64,000 nt of DNA from Purpureocillium takamizusanense (GCF_022605165.1 NC_063070.1:2852001-2916000); one strand, 5' to 3'; counted from the first letter of the stretch, positions 23,985-35,182 are shown. The notes: generated by a model from the letters alone, not told the origin. A program made the numbers and translations.

Positions 23985-24749
23985 TCACAGGATGAGGGGC
24001 GCGGCGGCGAGCAGGCCGATCAGCAGGTTGGGCGCGTTGGTCGGGCCAGCGTTAGGGGGAGGAGGACGGGTGGCGGCCGTCTGAGAGGCGGAAGACGTCG
24101 AAGAAGAGGTGCTGCTGCTGCTGCTGCTGCTGCTGCTGTCGTTGCTGCCGCCGGCGGTGGCAGATCCGCCGCTGGAGGAGTCGGTGGTCGGGACGGAGCC
24201 CGAGTCGGAGGTGGTGGCCGGGCCGAGGGAGTAGCTGGTCGTGGCACCGTTGCCCGAGCTGTCCGACGTGGTGCGACCACCGCCGACTGAGTCGCTCGAC
24301 GAAGGCGAGTTGCCACCGCCGCCGCCGCCGACAGCACACTTGGTGCCGCCCACGGCGCACGTCGTGCCCGACTCGCACCAGCGGCCGGTGGACGTCGAGC
24401 AGCACTGGGCGCTTGAGGGGATGCAGTACTGCCCGCACGTCTTCTCGCCCGTGTCGCAGGAGCCGCTACCGCCGCCGCGGCAGACCTTGCCGATCTGGCA
24501 GCAACCGCCAGTGACGCAGTACTTTCCAACCTTGCAGTAGGCGCCGTTGCCGACCGCGCAGCACGAGCCGGTGAGCGGGATGCAGTAGTTGGTGTCGCAT
24601 GACTTCTCGCCGATGTCGCAGCCGCCACCGACCGCGAGGTTAACACCAAGACCGTTGTTGGCGACGGGGTTGCGCATTACGCTGAAGCCGGACAGATCCG
24701 CCGCGGCAGCCATGCCTGCAAGGGCGAGGAGGAGACCGGAAGCGACCAT
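23985..24749 (-). CDS. GPI-anchored cysteine-rich cell-surface protein
   Basis: 254 residues, no intron. Signal peptide 1-18 (MVASGLLLALAGMAAAAD). Two tandem Cys modules: about residues 44-84 (C.IGEK.C...YCIP...CC....G.YC..G.YC...CC) and 98-138 (C.TGEK.C..YCIP...CC....GRWC..G..C.....C). A Ser/Thr/Gly-rich stalk follows, containing a run of about nine Ser. The C-terminus NAPNLLIGLLAAAPLIL is hydrophobic and ends without charge after a small-residue N/A/G region, as expected for GPI attachment. The start at 24749 is chosen over the upstream ATG at 24797 because it begins the signal peptide directly. Related to uncharacterised fungal wall proteins; carbohydrate binding is possible but not shown. 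Confidence 0.85.
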   Translation of the reverse strand: MVASGLLLALAGMAAAADLSGFSVMRNPVANNGLGVNLAVGGGCDIGEKSCDTNYCIPLTGSCCAVGNGAYCKVGKYCVTGGCCQIGKVCRGGGSGSCDTGEKTCGQYCIPSSAQCCSTSTGRWCESGTTCAVGGTKCAVGGGGGGNSPSSSDSVGGGRTTSDSSGNGATTSYSLGPATTSDSGSVPTTDSSSGGSATAGGSNDSSSSSSSSSTSSSTSSASQTAATRPPPPNAGPTNAPNLLIGLLAAAPLIL

Positions 24750-26269
24750 GATGAAGGCTTTTTCTGCTTGACAGGCTGATGAGCAGTGTAGGTGCACGGG
24801 AAGCGCAAGATTTTGTCCGACAGTGGCTGAAGAGGGTGCGGCTGCGGGACAGCAGATGTGGACGTCTTATACGGTGAAGGCTCGTGGAGGAACGAGAGAC
24901 AAGCTTCTCTTCGGGACGAGGCTAGCCAACACCAACACCTAATAAGCCTGGCGACACCCCGAGGCTAATATTAAACAAGGGACATTCTCGTGGTGTCTGG
25001 CCCGTCGCCGGCCACTGGATCCCCGGCTCTTTGGGCATCGAGTCGTGCCGGCGGCGACACAAACGACGTGAACCGCGCCTGAGGCTAGTCGCAAAGCGAC
25101 CAGGGCAAGCTCAGCCGCGAGAGCCTAGCCAGGGTCCAATGCAGCCACAAGTGACTTCCTGATGGGGCGGATGGCTGGCCCGCGTGGGCGCGCGCCGATC
25201 ACAGCGCTCTCGACTCCGCAGCTATGTTGAAAGCTCTCGCTGCGACTGGTTCCCGCGCATCGGGCGGGCGTTCAAGGTGCCTGGCCCACCAGCGTGGCAG
25301 GCAGCCTGCAACTCTCGCGAGGCAGAAATGAACGCCTTGGCTTCGTCCCGCAACCTTCAGCCCTGGCTGGGCGCGCACCCCAATATTGTGGCTGCGGCCA
25401 TCGAGACCGTTGGAGCTGTGATCGAAACGGGGAGCCGCATACGCAGGGAGAGAGAGAGATGCTCCATGTAGCATCGGTCTCAAAAAAATCTTGCCGTATC
25501 GAGTGCTGGTGCTCGCAGTTGCAGCATTGTCCACTACTGTTGCTTCTTCAGAGTTGAGATGAAGAGCCTGACAGCTCAAGAGCCGCATGTCAGCCCGGCG
25601 CAACCTCTCTCCGGCGGTTGTGGAGCTGGTCTTAGAGTGGAGATTGGATTGACCTGACTCCTTGCTACCCGCCAGATTCCGAACATCGGTGTCGACGGGC
25701 CAAAAACCAAGCATCCTGAGAAACAGCCTTGTCGGGTGGCGTCGCGCCCCCGACCGACACCCATGTCTGCATGCAGCCGCCTGAGTGTGAGGATGTCAGG
25801 GTGGACCGGCTGCAGGAGGTCGAAATCAAATTTGTTCCTCTCCAAGCGGCATGTGGGTGGTATTCAGGGGTGGCCGGCCCATCGGCCTCTCGCTTGCGTT
25901 CCGGCAGATGCTTCCAAGCAGCGACCTAGGCTGACTCGGCAGCCACTCCACTGAGACGCCCAAGTTGACGAGAATTAGCATCACCAGTGCTGTCGGTGGC
26001 ATGTTACCTGGGAAGGCTGACCTTCAACCAAAAAGGTGATCCGATCGAGGCACGCGGCAAAGCCCAAGGTGCTCCATGGCTCCCACATCGGATGATCAAA
26101 ACGGCACAAAAAGCTCCAACCTGCATCACTTCGATGCGGCTCTGCCTGGGAGGCGCAGCAGCTTGGTCGATCCCAACAACGTCTATTCTGGAATACAACA
26201 TCAGCAAATGATCGCAAATAATTGGTTCATCCCAACTTCAAACTAACCGGCCCACCAATTTGGCCATAC
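24750..26269. other. Intergenic; GPI-protein promoter
   Basis: 1.5 kb. The GPI-protein TATA-like box is at 24865-24871. The rest (25000-26269) has scattered frames up to 171 codons with no recognisable family. Confidence 0.5.
24865..24871 (-). promoter_or_regulatory. TATA-like box for GPI-protein gene
   Basis: Minus-strand TATAAGA about 116-120 bases upstream of the ATG at 24749. Confidence 0.45.
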
Positions 26270-27343
26270 TCAGACTTGGTGTGTCATTCGGACGATTGTG
26301 CCCACGATACCTTCGCACGCAAATGTGACCTTCAGCTCTTCTCTCTTCTTCGGGTCCAAGCTCGTGATAAGCTCCTTGCCGCCAGTTAAACGCTTGACGC
26401 TACCCCGCCAGAAGTACATGAGCCTTCCGTCGTCACCTTCGATCATGACCGTCGTCCACGGTGTGTTCTTGCCCCACGATGGCGGTGCCTTATTTTCGTA
26501 GTTCAACGTCATTCTTGCGATCCACGCCGCTCTTGACGGAGGCCTGAGACCACATCCATGGTCAAGAACTGGTTCAACCTGAGGCCTTGAACTGTTTTGC
26601 ACAAGTTCAACCTGCAGCGTCAAAAGGGGGAAGCCAGCGAGTTTGTGCAGCATCTGCTGACCAAATGGGGGATTGCGGCTCAAGAGCCGCTCGATGTGCC
26701 AAAAGTCGAGCCTGGTCAGCTCCTTGACAGTCTTTACGTTGGCCTCGATAAGCCTCTCCTTTCTCTGCGGCCCTATTCCCTCGATCTGGAGAAGCTCATT
26801 GTCGCTGCCCTCCCAGACGCCAGCCATAACGCTTCGGAGGACGTCGAGAGCGACCCCGACGCCTCGCCCATCCCGACGGGAACCGAGTATGTCAACAATG
26901 CAGCGCAGTGCGGTTTCGATTATTGAGTCCATGCGCTTCCGCTCACCGTATAGTTGGTGCCTTGCCTCGACAGCCAACTTGTTGGGCCAGGGAATACACT
27001 GAAGGCGAAGTTGCACCAACAAGAAGGCCTTGTGCCATGGCTCCGACAGGTTCTCCTTGATGGGGTACGGGATAGGGAGATGATCATTGACTTCTCGAAA
27101 GAGGCCCTTCTCTCCTCGGCGAAGAGGGAATGAACGGAGCTCGGTGGCCAGGCAAGCCTTCTGCAACACTTGTCCGCGGTCCGGGGCCTTGGAGATGGTG
27201 CAGAGTGTCGCGAAGGTCGGCGTCGCAAGTCTGTATCGGAGCCGGATCTGCTGCAATTCGGGGTCTTGCAACGCGACGGAGGCTGGTGCGCAACTTCCTG
27301 TGGAGTCGACGCCGGCTGTCTGCTTCTGAAGCGTGGGTTGCAT
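26270..27343 (-). CDS. Stand-alone MER3/HFM1 C-terminal (Sec63-type) module without helicase domains
   Basis: 357 residues, intact single exon. It matches the end of the meiotic DNA helicase MER3/HFM1: winged-helix-like start (ATELRSFPLRRGEKGLFREVN), Sec63 helical part (LQCIPWPNKLAVEARHQ; DVLRSVMAGVWEGSDNEL), helix-hairpin-helix LLQIEGIGPQRKERLIEANV (184-203), NPPFG at 224-228, then a C2/Ig-like end (DGRLMYFWRGSVKRLTGG). In full-length MER3 this follows two RecA-like helicase domains. Here an in-frame TAA lies five codons before the ATG and the next gene upstream is on the other strand, so those domains are absent. Either a truncated relic whose frame survives or a domesticated module. A splice acceptor just upstream of the ATG cannot be excluded. 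Confidence 0.7.
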   Translation of the reverse strand: MQPTLQKQTAGVDSTGSCAPASVALQDPELQQIRLRYRLATPTFATLCTISKAPDRGQVLQKACLATELRSFPLRRGEKGLFREVNDHLPIPYPIKENLSEPWHKAFLLVQLRLQCIPWPNKLAVEARHQLYGERKRMDSIIETALRCIVDILGSRRDGRGVGVALDVLRSVMAGVWEGSDNELLQIEGIGPQRKERLIEANVKTVKELTRLDFWHIERLLSRNPPFGQQMLHKLAGFPLLTLQVELVQNSSRPQVEPVLDHGCGLRPPSRAAWIARMTLNYENKAPPSWGKNTPWTTVMIEGDDGRLMYFWRGSVKRLTGGKELITSLDPKKREELKVTFACEGIVGTIVRMTHQV

Positions 27344-27981
27344 CGTGTCGTCTCTTTAGAAGGGGGCCAGCGAGATGGATACCTTAGTATGCAGCGTCGG
27401 CGATGTGTTCCAAATTCGCTCCATGGGATAGAGAAGGACGGCCTAGAGTTCGCCGCTGCATGCATGCCTTGCAATGCTTCTTGAGTCTGGGGTCGCTCTT
27501 GCCTGCCCGACTCAACCTGGTCGCGCGGTTGCCAAGTTCCTCCGTCGCACCTACCTCGTCTTGTCGCTCAGCGGGAGGCAGTGACGAGCAGATGTGCGAC
27601 AGAGCAGGAGACCAGCTGCCTTGGCTCTGCGGAACGACCGCCTTACTTGCCTATTGCACGTCGTCTGGCTATCGCGGGTCATCTGCCTCATCCGATGAAC
27701 CGAACACGCCATATTTGTCATGCTATGGATGCCGTGCTCAATGTTGGAAGGAGAAGTCGTCTGCCCCGACCATGCGGCAGGCGCGTGTCTGCCAAATGGG
27801 CATGGGCGGCCACATCATCCTTCAGAAGATCCCCGCGGTCGTCTTTTCTTCCGCGAGACACAACCCTTTCACCAGTTCCTCTACCCAGCTTCGCCACCTC
27901 TCTCACCAATCCTAGACATCAATCACCATCGATCACCTTGAAAGTCCCGCCTTCACGACACACAGTTCCAAGCACTCAACC
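27344..27981. promoter_or_regulatory. Divergent intergenic MER3 module / M4 peptidase
   Basis: 638 bases between the two start codons; no helicase-domain sequence recognised on the minus strand. Probably a shared promoter. Confidence 0.4.
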
Positions 27982-29379
27982 ATGCCTGGCCCATGCTACA
28001 TTGTTCCGCCTCACCTGCTTCGCGGCATTGCTGAGTCGGAACACAACTCGGATGCTACGCGTGATGGCGCCCGGGCGTCTCTCGCCTCCTATGAACGTTT
28101 GGCCACGGCGGTTCAGGAGCGTCTCACCGCCCTCAGCCAGGCATCGAAGCCCGGCATAGGCACTGCTCGGCCCGCGCCCTTCATTCCCGAGGCCGTCTTG
28201 GCCCGCCTGTCCCTGTCTGACGATGTAGATGGAGAAACTCGCACTCGTGCCAAACGTGATTTGGGCCACCTCTTGTCTTTAGTGGCCAGGAAGCCAGGTG
28301 GAGACGAAGGCAAGTTTCTTCTCGAAGTGTTAGATCAGCGGCCCTGATGTGTTTTAGATACCGACAACGACTCGGACGACAAGAAAGACGAGCCAAAAGA
28401 CGCGCCATATCGTGCTGTCTACGACGCCAAGCATATCGAGGCCGAAGGCGACCTTCCTGGCGAGCTTGCCCGTGCTGAAGGTGAATCCAAGGTGAAGGAC
28501 AAGGCCGTCAACGAAGCTTACGACAATGTTGGCCACGTTCTCGACTTCTACAAGGACAAGTTTCACTGGAAGTCCATTGACAACAAGAATGCCGATGTCA
28601 TTAGCTCGGTTCACTTCGGAAGAGACTATGAAAATGCGTGTAAGATGTCACCCTTGCCACCTTTCACTGGATATTGTACCCGCTGACTTTCCCAGTCTGG
28701 GACCCTGAGAAACTGCAGATGGTCTTTGGAGATGGCGGAGAGTACCTGGGCAACTTTACTGGTTGCATTGATGTCATTGGACACGAGATAACACACGCTG
28801 TCACGGAGCACACCAGCCCCCTGGACTACAACGGCCAGCCAGGTGCCCTGAATGAGCACATTTCCGACGTTTTTGGCGTCATGATCAAGCAGAAGTTGGA
28901 GAACAAAGAATCGCAGGAAGCTGACTGGCTTGTTGGCGAGGGATGTCTCCTGCCCGACGTCAAGGGCCTGGCTCTGCGCAGCATGAAGAGCCCCGGCGAA
29001 GCTTACGACGATCCACGCTTCGTACGTCGACCCTGAACCTCATCATGGGGTAGCTGACCAGGCATAGGGCAAGGACCCTCAGGTCGACAACATGGACAAG
29101 TACGAAAAGACGTACGATGACAATGGCGGAGTCCACATTTACTCGGGCATACCCAATAAGGCGTTCTACCTAGCTGCCGTGGCGTTTGGGGGCTATTCCT
29201 GGGAGAAGGCAGGCCAAATTTGGTGGAAGGCGATGACATGCGGACGCGTTCCAGTTCGCTGCAATTTCAAGCAATTTGCCGACGTGACCATCGATATGGC
29301 CAAAGAAGAATTTGACGACGAGGCAGAGGACAAGGTGCGCAAGGCGTGGACCGACGTTGGTGTGATTGGGAGCTCTTAG
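27982..29379 (+). CDS. Protealysin-like M4 metallopeptidase
   Basis: Zinc endopeptidase of the thermolysin family. Four exons: 27982-28309, 28358-28639, 28696-29021, 29068-29379; 1,248 nt, 415 residues. The N-terminus CYIVPPHLLRG resembles the short protealysin propeptide motif, and no signal peptide is seen. Catalytic features: NAFWDPEKLQMVFGDG just before the site, HEITH (H233, E234, H237), third zinc ligand E257 in GALNEHISDVFG, and active-site His335 in NGGVHIYSGIPNKAFY. Intron 1 is best read as a GC-AG intron (AAG|GCAAGT at 28310); an alternative GT donor at 28298 gives the same phase and four fewer residues. Introns 2 and 3 are GT-AG. M4 peptidases of this type are mainly bacterial, so an old transfer is likely; the introns show it is now a eukaryotic gene. 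Confidence 0.9.
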
Positions 29380-29687
29380 AAGCACCGGTCCCAAGGTGGA
29401 TGCATTATTGTCTAAGTTTTGGCGCCGACTCGGTAACATCTCTTAAGTTGGCATGCACGAAGACATAGAGACTCTCTTTTACAAGAAATAGCCCTAGAGC
29501 AGAGAGAATCATTGTCCGGCCCTGAGCACATGTCGAGTTGCGAGCTGGAGACGTGTGGGTACATTTACTGCACCAGTAAATGGCCTGGAGGTGGGGGATG
29601 CTTGGGACCGAGTGTGACAAGGAAGTAGCGGCCCAAACGTTGTACCATGTATATGTACAAATAGCGTTCGGGTTTTCAACAATCACA
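29380..29687. other. Intergenic: M4 peptidase 3' flank / tRNA upstream
   Basis: 308 bases; nothing recognised. Confidence 0.5.
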
Positions 29688-29759
29688 TCCGGTATGGTGT
29701 AGTGGCTAACATCGCTCGCTCTCACCGAGCAGCCCAGGGTTCGATTCCCTGTACCGGAG
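29688..29759 (+). tRNA. tRNA-Glu(CUC)
   Basis: 72 bases. Acceptor TCCGGTA (29688-29694) pairs with TACCGGA (29752-29758), discriminator G. Anticodon stem GCTCG/CGAGC encloses loop CTCTCAC with anticodon CTC (29721-29723). The T-arm is CAGGG-TTCGATT-CCCTG. No intron. A T-run follows at about 29780-29786. Confidence 0.95.
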
Positions 29760-30732
29760 TCAAGTCGCTTTGCGATTTCTTTTTTTATCTTCTACGGAGA
29801 TCTACCTTTTTGCACCTTTTTTCTTGAACATAAACACTGGGGGCCAATTAGAATGCTGTTCTCACCATCGCGCGTTTGTAGATGCCAAGCCTGTATGGCT
29901 GAGAGGTCATGCAAATCTACGGCAAAGCGAAAAGGACAACTCTTGGCTGGATGAGGAACTTTATGTGTTACGATACCCCGGGCAGATGCAGGCCAGGGCC
30001 AGGCGGCTTCCAGTCCATTAACTCCCATGGGCACCTACCTCGGTTTCGCTGATGGGAGGTTCAAGGTTATTTATGTGCGGCAGCAGAGTGTGTAGCAATT
30101 ATGTACGTAGCATCAGCGCATCTTGTGGTCCGCACCAACGACAAGCAAGGGCTTGATTGACTGGGGGTTGCACGATTGCGTTGCATTTTTGGCGTTGACG
30201 TTGTCTTGCTGATAAAAACGTTTTGTCCTTTGGCTTTCATGTCTCGCTCCCGGGTGCGACTGCGGATGCGGCATGTCGGGCTTTGTTAACGTCCAGTGGG
30301 GGGGATTTGCAGGTGGAATCTTGGAGAGAGAGAGGGGGGACAGAGAGATCCATGGATGCGGGAGGGGGGGCACGTGTTGTAACAAACGCACAGCAGGTTG
30401 GCCACAGTGCTTCATTTACCCGGGAACCTATCCCCCCCCCCCCCTTGTCCGCGACGTCGTACCAGTGGCGATGCGTGACCTGAAGGACATGCACCTCCTG
30501 GGGGACAAAGGGTAGGGTAGGGTAGGGGAGCCTGGCAGCGACAGGGCACACAGGTCGCACGGCCGCAGGCGGGTGTGTGTGTCTTTTGGGATGGGGGATT
30601 TTTGCGACGACACCCTCCCCCCCTGTTGCATGACGTTTTATTTTCTTCTTTCTTTCTTTTCCAGGTTGGCAGTTTGGCGACCCTTGGTTGTGGTCAATGT
30701 GGACGAGACGTCTTGATGGCTGGCCGTGTTGG

Positions 30733-30755
30733 GGGGAGGGAGGGAGGGAGGGAGT
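30733..30755 (+). repeat. (GGGA)n tract
   Basis: About five GGGA units after a G-run; a potential G-quadruplex former. Confidence 0.7.
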
Positions 30756-30800
30756 GATTGCAGGTGCGTTTCGCAATGCAACGAGGGCAGCGCGCACGGA

Positions 30801-30830
30801 TGGGCAGGCAGGCAGGCAGGCAGGCAGGCA
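30801..30830 (+). repeat. (GGCA)n microsatellite
   Basis: About seven consecutive GGCA units. Confidence 0.85.
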
Positions 30831-33830
30831 GAGGTAGGTAGTATCAGGGCATGCATGCTCGGGCTGGCTCGTTTGGGGGGCAGTTTGTTGTTGTTGTTGA
30901 CGTTGTTCTCGTAACATGAGAAAGGAGCATACTGTACATCTAACAGCGCCAGTGCAGCGCAGAGCTGCGCAGCGTAGGCGCTGGTGGGCCTTGCAGACAT
31001 TGGTGGGAACCCAACCGCCGCCGCCGCTACGACCCCGTCGACGTCGATTTGAAGCAACTTTGCGTTGCCAGACGTCCCTCCTCATTCGCTGGCCAGGCAA
31101 AGCAAGAGGAGAGATTGGGGGGGCGGCTCCGGCAGACCGGCAGGCCGGGAGGTGGAGAGGTGGTGCCAGGTGGGAGGGGAGGGGATCCAAGGGGGGGGGG
31201 ACCCTTCGGCGCCTAGCCTGCAGGTACCCTTGAACTTACCTACCTTTACTTGCCCACTCAGGCACGTTGGCCGCGACAGGGAGAGCCATGTCGGTCGGCC
31301 AGTCGCCTAACGAGTTTTCTTTTTCTTCTCTTGTTGGCGATGGGGCCTCTGGAGGCGGAGGAGCAAAGTAACAAATATCAGGACCAACGAGAAGAGAAAG
31401 ACGAGGGCGAAACGGAGAGGGGATGTTGATATGGATCATCATCGTCGTCGTTCGCGCGCATCATGCTGGCGGGGAGGGACAGCGACATGAGCTACACCCG
31501 CTGTATGTCGGCATGGAATCCCTGATGAACACCGCTCACAGGTACAGGTAAGTTTTCCACATGGACACGGTGGAGAGGAACGCTTCTCGGCACGGGGCGA
31601 GGCGAAATGGGGCTAAAGAAGAAAGAGGGCAATAATACTACTAGAGGTACGTGACGACACCGGCGGTAAGAGAGACCTTGGGGGCGAGCGCGATGTTCTG
31701 GGTGGTTGCCCCCCGCCGCTCGTATCTCGTGCAATCTAATTTCCCGATAGGTACTCATAGGGGAGGGGGGGCGCGCGCGCGCGCGAGCGGGGCTTGCAGA
31801 TATTCGAGATGGTTGCTGTTGGAAGAGGGGGTGGGGGTAGGATGGGTGCCTGGCGCTACTACCCCGGGCCGAGTGGGTGTAATATCTTTCTTGCCCTTGT
31901 GTTATATCTTAGTACTGTTGTGCTATTGCTGCAGCGGATGGGCATTGGCAAAGGATGGATGTAGAAATCTTGATCGCCTGGGAAGAGAGCGTGCGGGGGA
32001 GGGGAAGGAGGAGGAGCTGGAGGAGTGTAAGAAGTGTTCAGTCGGGGCAGGGAAAGGGCAAATCCCGCGCTCGGACGCATCCGCTCGGTCCTCGTCCGTC
32101 TGATCTTTCTTTCCTCGCCTCGCTCCTCCACAGCATCATGGTCTCCCAAACAATAAAGAGTACGGTGCTTCGTACTTACTACCAAGGGGAAAGGAAGCGG
32201 AGGAGCCATCACCGCCCTGGGTCGTCTTGGCACCCGTGCCTTGGATGACGATGGGCGTTCCCCCCCTGTCCGGTCCTTTGTGCGTGCTAGAATTGCTTGG
32301 TAGCTACGTAGTACTAATCGTTTTGAGGCGTACTTTGTAGATGTATGGTCCGTACGTACAGGACTTGATAGAGGTGGATCTTGGGCGACCCTTCCTCGAC
32401 TACCTACGTTATTAGTGAGAGGCGAGGCGGTGGGTGAGTGGGTGTTGAGGCTGGCATGACGACGACCGACGGCATCTTGCTGCACAGGAGGAGGACGGCG
32501 ACGAAGAGAGACAGACGAGGGGGTAGGTGTGTGGATGGGTGAGCAGTGGGGGAGATGACGATGATGACCGATTCGGGGGCGATGGACCGAGCGGCGTGGA
32601 CGGGCGGCCGCGGGTCGAATCTGGTCTGGTCTGGTCTGGTTGGGTCGGCGCGCTCTCTCATCGTCGTCGTCGTCGTGTCCAAATTTCCCGCGCACAAAGC
32701 GTCATGGAGTGGGACGAGCTTCACTGACTGTGCTACACTAGGCTCGACGATGAGGTTGTTGACTGGCTGGCTGGCGTACGCGCAGGGACGAGATCCCCCC
32801 CCATTTTTCTTCCTCTTTGGGCCCTTGTGCGGCGGATCCCGCTAGGCGACTTGGCCGTACGGTACGTACGCGGTTATACGAAGTAGTTGTAGCGGTAGTA
32901 GTAGATGCCAAGGCCCGTTGCTCAGTCGTGCTCGTCCGCTTATACGCCCGGCTGTGCGTAAGATGGGGAACGCTCATTATAGTACAACAATCGAACACGA
33001 CACTCATCAGTACCTCAGTACCAGGTGAGTATGTACGTACTTACCCTGGCGGCTCTCGCCCTCCACATATGTACTAACCTACCTCCTCGATCACGGATGG
33101 CGGCTCTGCGGCTACCATCGCGGCACCTAGGCGCGAGTTACTTGCACACGGGTGGTGGATGAAGGGGGGATGAACAGAAGACGTGCAGGAGAGGGGGGCA
33201 AATATATCCTCTTTTGCGTAGGTAGGTAAGTTGTTCATGTCTAAACTCTGGGGGTAATCTAATGCCCGTGAAAATGCATCGACACACACGACCCGCAACT
33301 CAGGTATCCGATCCCCTCGCAAGATGTCCGGGGCATAAACGCGCAGCAAACAGCAGCAAAAAAAGACGAGAAAAATCCACCGCAACACCTCATTTCGGCG
33401 TGCCCGCCATACCTGCCGTCATCCATCGTATTAGAAAAGCAACCAAACCCCCCACCGCGGCGGACAAGAACGGATCGGTGGAGAGAACCGGCCGCGCGTG
33501 TCCGACCGACCGGGTGGTGGTTGTCGTTTGTGTGTTTAGAGCCGTCCTCGGTGCCACTGTGCATGTCTCTCCGTCCGGGCGGCGGGCGGGGTATGTTCTC
33601 TGCATAGAGCAATAGGAATCGACTCGTAAGGTGTTATAATATTATAGGATGGCCCCTGCTCCGCTGGCGTGCAGTATAGTAGTAGCGTTCGCGTAGGCTT
33701 CCCCCCTTTCTCATACTACATGCTTCGCGTTCGTGACCATGCTAGAAAAAAAAAAGGTACATCCAGAAGAGAAGACTCGAGGGGCAAGGCCGCCGCAGCT
33801 CCGCGCTCGCGCGTCGCAAAACGGACTACC

Positions 33831-35182
33831 TTACAGCAGGAGCTGGGCGACCAGGACACCGGCGCCGGCGAGCATCACGCTGCCGATGGCGGCGACGCCG
33901 CGCTCAGCGCCCGACTTGGGGACCGACGAGGGCGTGGCGGAGCCGGTGGCGGCGGGCGCCGTGTTGGAGGAGCCGCCGGCGGGAGTCGAGACGGTGGCGG
34001 TGGCGTTGCCGGAGCCTGACCCGGTCTTGGAGGTCGAGGAGACGGCCGTGGTCAGGGTCGTCTTGGACTCGGCGCTGGTGGTCTTGCTGGCGGCGCTGGA
34101 CGCGGTCTCAGTCTCAGTCGACGAGGCCTCGGTGGTCTTGGAAGTCGTCTTGGTGGGCTTGGCGGTGCTGCTGGCAGCGCTCGTGGTGGTGGTGGTGTCG
34201 TCGTTGCCGCTGCCACCGACAACCTTGATGCTCTTCCAGTTGCCAGTGTTGTCGTTGTACACGTACTCCTTGACGCCGCCGTTGGCGGGGGAGTCCTTGC
34301 CGGCGTAGTCGACGATCTTGACGCTCTGGTAGTAGGCGTTGAAGGGAGCCTTGGAGTAGTCGGCCAGACCGCCAGCCCACTGGACGGTGCCGTCCGGAGC
34401 ACCCTTGCGGCCGGCGACCCAGGTTCCGAGCTTGATCTGCATGGGCGTCTGGGGGAGAGAAGCGGCACCACCCTTGGCGTTGGCGGCCGTCAACTCACGG
34501 ACCTGCTGGCCGTCGATGGACCACCAAACACCCTGAGACGTCCACTTGACGCTGTAAGTGTGAACCTGGCCGGTGGGGTTGCCGACGCCGTGGAAGGCAC
34601 CACGGTCGTAGGAGGTGGTGTCTCCCTTGCTGAAGTAGTTGGTCTGGACCTGAGTGTTGTCGCCGCCAACCCACTCCCAATCGATCTATACATGAGTCAG
34701 CCACAGCCGCCCAAGGGCTAATTTATACGCCTGGAATTCCGTACCTCATCGAGATCATCGGACTGGAGAACAGCGCTGGTGACGATGCCCCTGCCGGGGG
34801 CGGCCTGAACCTTGACTTCGACCTCGCCGAAGAAGATGTACTTGCCAGTGTGGATGGTGGGGGCGTCGGCATCCTTGGTGATGGTGAAGACGGCGCCCTG
34901 GCCGTTGTACTTGATGTCGGTGCCATCGGCCATGGAGAAGCTGTTGCATGCACCCTTGGTGAAGTCGCAGCTCGTCGTGCCTCCGAAAGCAGGGTCGGCA
35001 GGGCAGGCTGCAGAAGCCTTGTCAGTACTTCACACACACACGCGCCGACTACGGTGTCGGTTTCTCAAGACGATGGCCGGCTTACTCTTCTTCAACGGGT
35101 TGCAGGTGGTAAACGTCTGGGCGGAGACGAGAGAAGAGGCGGCGAGGGCCACCGTGGCCACGGAAAAGGCCTTGGACATCAT
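33831..35182 (-). CDS. GPI-anchored GH16 chitin-glucan transglycosylase (CRH family)
   Basis: Links chitin to beta-glucan in the cell wall. Three exons: 35182-35086, 35007-34745, 34685-33831; 1,215 nt, 404 residues; phases 1 and 0. Signal peptide about 1-20 (MMSKAFSVATVALAASSLVSA). The catalytic motif spans the second intron: DDLDE (116-120) then IDWEWVG (121-127), giving the GH16 pattern with E120 nucleophile, D122 and E124 acid/base. Family landmarks include TCPADPAFGGTTSCDFT, TGKYIFFGEVEVKV and the NAKGG...PQTPM block. A long Ser/Thr-rich stalk and a hydrophobic C-terminus (AIGSVMLAGAGVLVAQLLL) indicate a GPI anchor. ATGs at 35182 and 35179 are adjacent. A GTGAGT...CCCCAG pair inside exon 3 (34498-34449) is not used in this model because the sequence between is conserved coding. 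Confidence 0.94.

Larger units (their letters stand above)
29760..33830. other. 4 kb gene-poor tract rich in simple repeats
   Basis: No gene supported. Contains C13 (30432-30444), (GGGA)n near 30733-30755, (GGCA)n near 30801-30830, (GC)n near 31769-31785, CTGGT repeats near 32622-32640 and several GTACGTAC palindromes. The long minus-strand frame 30237-31190 is low-complexity and not believable as a gene. Confidence 0.5.

Noticed and set aside
30237..31190. 317-codon minus-strand frame
   Set aside because: Made of translated simple repeats (poly-Gln, Pro, Ala, LPACLPA) with no domain or start support.
34449..34498. GTGAGT...CCCCAG pair resembling a 50-nt intron in the CRH gene
   Set aside because: The enclosed LTAANAKGGAASLPQ matches the conserved CRH family segment, and removing 50 nt would shift the frame.
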